A DNA stretch of 9,057 bases, from contig SKJD01000154.1 in assembly GCA_007116095.1 (NCBI GenBank), positions 1-9,057 of the forward strand. The letters are read 5' to 3'. A program made the position numbers and the translations under genes. The DNA is from Candidatus Hydrogenedentota bacterium (lineage in GTDB: Bacteria; Hydrogenedentota; Hydrogenedentia; Hydrogenedentales; SCBR16-9). The notes beneath the pieces were generated by a model. The model saw only the letters and a list, made by a program, of their open reading frames with translations. It did not search any database and was not told the DNA's origin. Positions 5,663-9,057 of the stretch are shown here, in pieces. Position 1 is the first letter of the stretch. Every line of letters begins with the position of its first letter.

Positions 5663-6624
5663 TGTGTTGATTGAAGACTTCGCGCGGTGATTGGTATCCC
5701 AGGTTTTTTCTTGGTCTGTCGTTTATCTCGTTCACATAGCCGAGCAATCGCTCGAGCGTCAGATCTTTGAAGCTGGTTTTCTTAGGCAGATACTGTCTCA
5801 GCAGCCCGTTGGTGTTTTCGTTCTTCCCGCGTTGATATGACGCGTAAGGATCAGCGAAGTAGGTCTCGACACCCAGGGCCTTGGCGACTTGTTCATGATT
5901 GAAGAATTCTGTGCCGTTGTCGTAGGTGATGGTGCGCAGCCAGCTCTTGGGCATGTCCAGCAGCGCCTCAATGGTTGCTAGCGCTACGCCTTCAGCATGC
6001 TTGGAAGGCAACACGGCAACCCGAAGCAACATGGACTTGCGTTCAAACAAGGTTACAATAACGCCTTGCTGGTGTGCTCCCAATACCAGATCAGCTTCCC
6101 AGTCTCCAAAGCGCTCCTGCGCCCCCACGGCAGGAGGTCGGTTTTCGATGGCTACCCGGTTGGGAATACTGACCTTATGCACGTTGCGCCCGCCCTGCTT
6201 GCGTCGTTTTGCGTGTCGTCCGGAAACACTTACGAAACGCTCTGAACTTGGGGTTTTCGTAAATCCACCGATACATAGTCTCGTAACTGATACGCATTTG
6301 CGGGTCGTCTGGAAAGTCCATGGACAGACGCCCCGCGATCTGCTCCGGGCTCCAATAGCACGACAATTTATCGTAAACATACGAAACCAGCTTCTCGTTT
6401 TCACATAACAGCGTACGCCGGCACCATTGCTTGCGCGTCTTATATTTCTGGCCAGCGCCGGTGGCGCAGTAACTTCCGTCACTATTCCTGTTACGCCTGA
6501 GTTCGCGCGAGATGGTGCTTGGCGCACGCCCCAAAGCCCGGGCCATGTCGGCCTGGCTAATGCCTTGGGCTTTCATCGTTTGGATTGCGCTGCGTTCATC
6601 CTCTGTGAGACTATGAAGTGGCAT
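5643..6624 (-). pseudogene. IS30-family transposase, interrupted by a +1 frameshift
   Basis: The DDE transposase is encoded in two overlapping frames. The first runs from ATG 6624 (AAAGGAA 5 nt upstream) to a stop at 6175. It carries the N-terminal helix-turn-helix (about residues 9-45, with GISQADMARALGRAPSTISR) and the WSPEQIAGRL motif. The second frame continues to 5643 and carries SIPNRV, GDWEADLVLG, TYDNGTEF and KNENTNGLLRQY. Skipping one base near 6219 joins FRKCFR to RHAKRRKQGG. The joined product has 326 residues, with the triad D178, D235 and E269, whose 33-residue D-E spacing fits the family's DD(33)E pattern. All catalytic residues survive, so the inactivation, if real, is recent. 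A programmed +1 shift is possible but unusual for IS30, and a sequencing indel is also possible. Confidence 0.85.
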
Positions 6625-6668
6625 CGGGGTTCCTTTCGCTGGTTGTTTTTCCTAGACCAAAAAACAAG

Positions 6669-6697
6669 ATTATACCGAATCGGGACCTCGATGTCTT
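6669..6697 (-). promoter_or_regulatory. Predicted transposase promoter inside the IS
   Basis: On the minus strand AAGACA (6697-6692, four of six consensus bases) is followed after exactly 17 bp by a perfect TATAAT (6674-6669), 44 nt before the transposase ATG. It fits a housekeeping sigma promoter driving the transposase and reading in the direction of tyrS. Confidence 0.6.
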
Positions 6698-6776
6698 TTC
6701 TCGCCCACTCTGAGCCCACCAACAGGATAGAGAGCGCCCTACCCCTAAGAATCTAACCAGACTCTTCTGTGGGCCC

Positions 6777-6799
6777 ATGTTGCGATCAGTATATGAATC
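6777..6799 (-). repeat. IS30 right terminal inverted repeat
   Basis: This 23-bp end begins ATGTTGCGATCAG and finishes TGAATC. It differs from the reverse complement of the left end at three positions. The flanking dinucleotide 6800-6801 is TG, the same as at the left end. Confidence 0.8.
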
Positions 6800-6824
6800 T
6801 GTAACTTCCATAAACTATGCAAAT

Positions 6825-6853
6825 TTGACCAATTTGTCAGACTTTAGTATACT
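6825..6853 (+). promoter_or_regulatory. Sigma70-type promoter of ppdK with overlapping inverted repeat
   Basis: TTGACC (6825-6830) and TATACT (6848-6853) are separated by exactly 17 bp, five of six matches each to TTGACA and TATAAT. Transcription would begin near 6860. A perfect inverted repeat CAAATT-N5-AATTTG (6820-6836) overlaps the -35 hexamer, and a second one, TGAC-N6-GTCA (6826-6839), lies in the same place. Both are candidate operator positions. The promoter starts 25 bp from the right end of the IS30 element, so host sequence upstream of about 6802 has been displaced by the insertion. Confidence 0.7.
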
Positions 6854-6879
6854 TGAACCTTAATGTCCGCTCACAATGG

Positions 6880-7088
6880 GGCGGGTTGTTATTTTCCGCC
6901 ACGCCGCTGCATGGATGCGAAACACCATTTGCGAAATAGGGGCTCTCCTCATGTGCATTTCCGGAGAGAGCCTAGCCCTGTCCCAACTGCATTGCTTTGG
7001 GTATGCCATTCCTTCATTGCCAGGGGAACCTGTATTTCACAAATGGTACTTACGCGAGCCGCCATGCGCACACCATACAGCGGTGGGC
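6880..7088 (+). ncRNA. Candidate structured leader RNA of ppdK
   Basis: Between the predicted transcription start near 6860 and the ppdK start at 7131 lies about 270 nt rich in nested complementarity. The central helix is ACCATTTGCGAAAT (6924-6937) with ATTTCACAAATGGT (7034-7047), 13 of 14 paired. Outside it, and concentric with it, are GCG/CGC (6917-6919 with 7053-7055) and GCATGG/CCATGC (6909-6914 with 7062-7067). Inside it are hairpins GGCTCTC/GAGAGCC (6941-6972), CCCAA/TTGGG (about 6982-7001) and CAGG-GGAA-CCTG (7021-7032) with a GNRA-type loop. Flanking hairpins lie at 6880-6900 and 7068-7088. The arrangement resembles a multibranched cis-regulatory RNA. It matches no riboswitch consensus I know. 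An 88-codon plus-strand ORF across the region (6863-7129) lacks a ribosome-binding site and looks non-coding. Inference only. Confidence 0.45.
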
Positions 7089-7130
7089 ACAGTTCAGATC
7101 CCAACATTTACATGAATCAAGGAGTGTAAC

Positions 7131-9057
7131 ATGGCCAAGAAGAATGTGTACTACTTTGGGGGCAATCATGCTGACGGCAACGCCACCATGAAGAATCTCT
7201 TGGGCGGCAAGGGCGCCAACCTTGCGGATATGGCTTCCATCGGCATCAAAGTGCCTGCCGGTTTTACCATCACCACAGAGATGTGCTCTTACTATTACGA
7301 AAACGGCCGAAAAATGCCGGAAGAGCTGATTGCAGAGATCAAGGAAAACCTGCTGAAAGTCGAGCAGGAGATGGGCAAGAAGTTCGGCGATACGGAAAAT
7401 CCACTGCTGATGTCCGTGCGCTCCGGAGCCCGCATGTCCATGCCGGGTATGATGGAAACAGTGCTAAATATCGGCCTGAACGACAAGACGATCCCCGGCC
7501 TCATCGCCAAGACGAACGACGAACGTTTTGTTTACGACGCCTACCGTCGCCTGATCACCATGTACTCTGACGTGGTCATGGAAAAGTCCGCCGGTATTGA
7601 GACCGCCGACGGCGAAGGCATTCGCCACAAGCTTGAAGGCCTGCTGGATCAGCGCAAAGAGGCCAAGGGCGTCGAAGTGGATACCGATCTGGATGTGGAC
7701 GATCTGAAGGCCCTCTGCGACGAGTACAAGAAAATCGTCAAGGACACCCTGGGCAAGGCATTCCCGGATGATCCGATGGATCAGTTGCTGGGCGGCGTGG
7801 AAGCCGTTTTCGCCTCCTGGAACGGCAAGCGCGCCATCGCTTACCGCGAGATCGAAGGCATCCCCCACGACTGGGGCACCGCGGTAAACGTCCAGGCGAT
7901 GGTCTTCGGCAACCTCGGCGACACCTCTGCCACCGGCGTGGCCTTCACGCGCAACCCCGCCACCGGCGAAAACACTTTCTACGGTGAGTGGCTGCGCAAT
8001 GCGCAGGGCGAAGACGTGGTGGCTGGCACCCGGACGCCCTCCCCGGTCAACATGGACTCCAAGACCCCGGATCAGAAAGATGTGCTGTCGCTGGAAGAAG
8101 CGATGCCCGAGGTCTACAAAGAGCTCTACGACATCCGCAATAACCTGGAAACCCACTACAAGGACATGCAGGACATCGAGTTCACCATCGAAGACGGCGA
8201 ACTCTGGATGCTGCAAACCCGTACCGGAAAGCGCACGGGTGTGGCCGCGATCCGCATGGCCGTTGAGATGGAAGAGTCCGGCCTGATTGACCAGAAGACC
8301 GCCCTGATGCGTGTGAAGCCGGAACAGCTCGACGAGCTCCTGCACCCGATGCTGGACCCGGCCGCCGAAAAGAGGACCGAACAGGTCGCCAAGGGCCTGC
8401 CGGCCGGTCCCGGCGGCGGCGTGGGACAGATTGTCCTGAGCGCCGACGACGCTGCGGAATGGTTTAAGAAGGGCAAACGCGTCATCCTGGTCCGTAACGA
8501 GACCTCACCCGAAGACGTGCACGGCATGCACGTGGCCGACGCCATCCTGACCGCCAAGGGCGGGATGACCAGCCACGCCGCGCTCGTGGCCCGCGGTTGG
8601 GGCAAATGCTGCATCGTAGGTTGCGGCGCGCTGAAGATCAACATGGCCGAGCGCACGGTATCCGTCGATGGCAAGACCTTCAAGGAAGGCGATTACTTCT
8701 CCATGAACGGCTCCACGGGTATCGTGTACGCCGGTCAGGTCGACGTGCTCCCCGCCCAGCCGGAACGGAATGAAAGCTACCAGAAGCTGATGGGCTGGGC
8801 CGACGCCACCCGTCAGATCAACGTGCGCACCAACGCCGAAGCCCCCATCGACGCCAAGCAGGCGATTGCCTTCGGCGCCGAGGGTATCGGGCTGGCCCGC
8901 ACCGAGCACATGTTCTTCGAGCCGGAGCGGATCATCCACGTGCGTGAGATGATCGTCGCGGGCAACGAAGAAGACCGCCGCGCCGCCGTCATGAAGCTCC
9001 TGCCCTTCCAGAAGCAGGATTTCCTCGGCATCTTCGAAGCCATGCAGGGCCTGCCCG
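7131..9057 (+). CDS. ppdK: Pyruvate, phosphate dikinase (5' part, runs off the window)
   Basis: A cytoplasmic enzyme interconverting pyruvate, ATP and phosphate with phosphoenolpyruvate, AMP and pyrophosphate; it serves gluconeogenesis or PPi-linked glycolysis. The visible 642 codons cover the N-terminal ATP-grasp domain (LLGGKGANL at 23-31, SVRSGARMSMPGMMETVLN at 95-113, with an ATP-site Arg), the central phosphohistidine domain with GGMTSHAALVARG and catalytic His482, and the start of the C-terminal PEP/pyruvate barrel (GIGLARTEHMFF near residue 584). The family usually has about 870-910 residues, so roughly 230-270 are missing beyond the window. ATG 7131 is preceded by AAGGAG with 6-nt spacing. 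The frame is continuous to the edge with no defects. A promoter at 6825-6853 and a long structured leader precede it, suggesting regulated expression. Close relatives such as PEP synthase differ in the N-terminal motifs, so the call is firm. Confidence 0.97.
   Translation, partial: MAKKNVYYFGGNHADGNATMKNLLGGKGANLADMASIGIKVPAGFTITTEMCSYYYENGRKMPEELIAEIKENLLKVEQEMGKKFGDTENPLLMSVRSGARMSMPGMMETVLNIGLNDKTIPGLIAKTNDERFVYDAYRRLITMYSDVVMEKSAGIETADGEGIRHKLEGLLDQRKEAKGVEVDTDLDVDDLKALCDEYKKIVKDTLGKAFPDDPMDQLLGGVEAVFASWNGKRAIAYREIEGIPHDWGTAVNVQAMVFGNLGDTSATGVAFTRNPATGENTFYGEWLRNAQGEDVVAGTRTPSPVNMDSKTPDQKDVLSLEEAMPEVYKELYDIRNNLETHYKDMQDIEFTIEDGELWMLQTRTGKRTGVAAIRMAVEMEESGLIDQKTALMRVKPEQLDELLHPMLDPAAEKRTEQVAKGLPAGPGGGVGQIVLSADDAAEWFKKGKRVILVRNETSPEDVHGMHVADAILTAKGGMTSHAALVARGWGKCCIVGCGALKINMAERTVSVDGKTFKEGDYFSMNGSTGIVYAGQVDVLPAQPERNESYQKLMGWADATRQINVRTNAEAPIDAKQAIAFGAEGIGLARTEHMFFEPERIIHVREMIVAGNEEDRRAAVMKLLPFQKQDFLGIFEAMQGLP

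Larger units (their letters stand above)
5640..6799 (-). mobile_element. IS30-family insertion sequence, 1160 bp
   Basis: The element is bounded by imperfect terminal inverted repeats of 23 bp (5640-5662 and 6777-6799, 20 of 23 matching; shared core ATGTTGCGAT and TGAATC). The flanking bases are TG on both sides (5638-5639 and 6800-6801), consistent with the 2-3 bp target duplication of this family, though two bases can match by chance. Inside lies one transposase gene on the minus strand, split by a frameshift, whose stop falls inside the left inverted repeat as is usual for compact IS elements. The 152 bp between the right repeat and the transposase start hold its promoter. Length and layout fit IS30-family elements (about 1.0-1.25 kb). 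It sits in the spacer between tyrS and ppdK and disrupts no coding sequence. Confidence 0.88.

Noticed and set aside
6941..6972. The GGCTCTC/GAGAGCC hairpin as a glycine riboswitch fragment or intrinsic terminator
   Set aside because: The conserved glycine-aptamer core is not present around it, and no U-tract follows the stem.
6863..7129. An 88-codon plus-strand ORF ending two bases before ppdK
   Set aside because: It has no ribosome-binding site, its product is rich in Cys, His, Arg, Pro and Ser without any domain, and the region is better explained by RNA structure.
7464..8345. A 293-codon minus-strand ORF inside ppdK
   Set aside because: It is the antisense shadow of a clear, intact ppdK reading frame in GC-rich DNA.

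Overview
The window looks like an ordinary chromosomal segment of a Gram-negative bacterium with moderately high G+C. It carries housekeeping genes (tyrosyl-tRNA synthetase, pyruvate phosphate dikinase), a ComEC-type membrane protein, a predicted lipoprotein with a clear lipobox, and an exported-looking nucleoside hydrolase. The style of the proteins (nucleoside hydrolase subfamily, single carboxypeptidase-regulatory-like domain on a lipoprotein) reminds me of Planctomycetes, Hydrogenedentota or related lineages. That placement is a guess and is not proven by anything in the sequence.

Layout: a plus-strand nucleoside hydrolase gene (176-1162) ends at an intrinsic terminator (1193-1234) and converges on a minus-strand block. 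That block reads, in transcription order, tyrS (5367-4096), a lipoprotein gene with a TTG start (3945-3103), a possible 32-residue hydrophobic peptide (2927-2829) and comEC (2765-1263). A spacer with several inverted repeats and a C10 tract (5368-5639) precedes tyrS. An IS30-family insertion sequence (5640-6799) follows, with 23-bp imperfect terminal inverted repeats and a possible 2-bp TG target duplication. Its transposase is split by a +1 frameshift near 6219. To the right of the IS is a strong sigma70-type promoter (6825-6853), then a leader of about 270 nt rich in nested complementary segments, then the 5' 642 codons of ppdK (7131 to the window end, incomplete).

How the parts relate: tyrS and ppdK were probably divergent neighbours, and the IS30 element has inserted between them. 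It leaves the ppdK core promoter intact and points its transposase towards tyrS. No dedicated defence, toxin-antitoxin, CRISPR or biosynthetic system is visible. The most interesting unexplained feature is the structured leader of ppdK, which could be a cis-regulatory RNA. Next come the hairpin directly upstream of the tyrS ribosome-binding site, the frameshifted transposase and the small hydrophobic ORF upstream of comEC.
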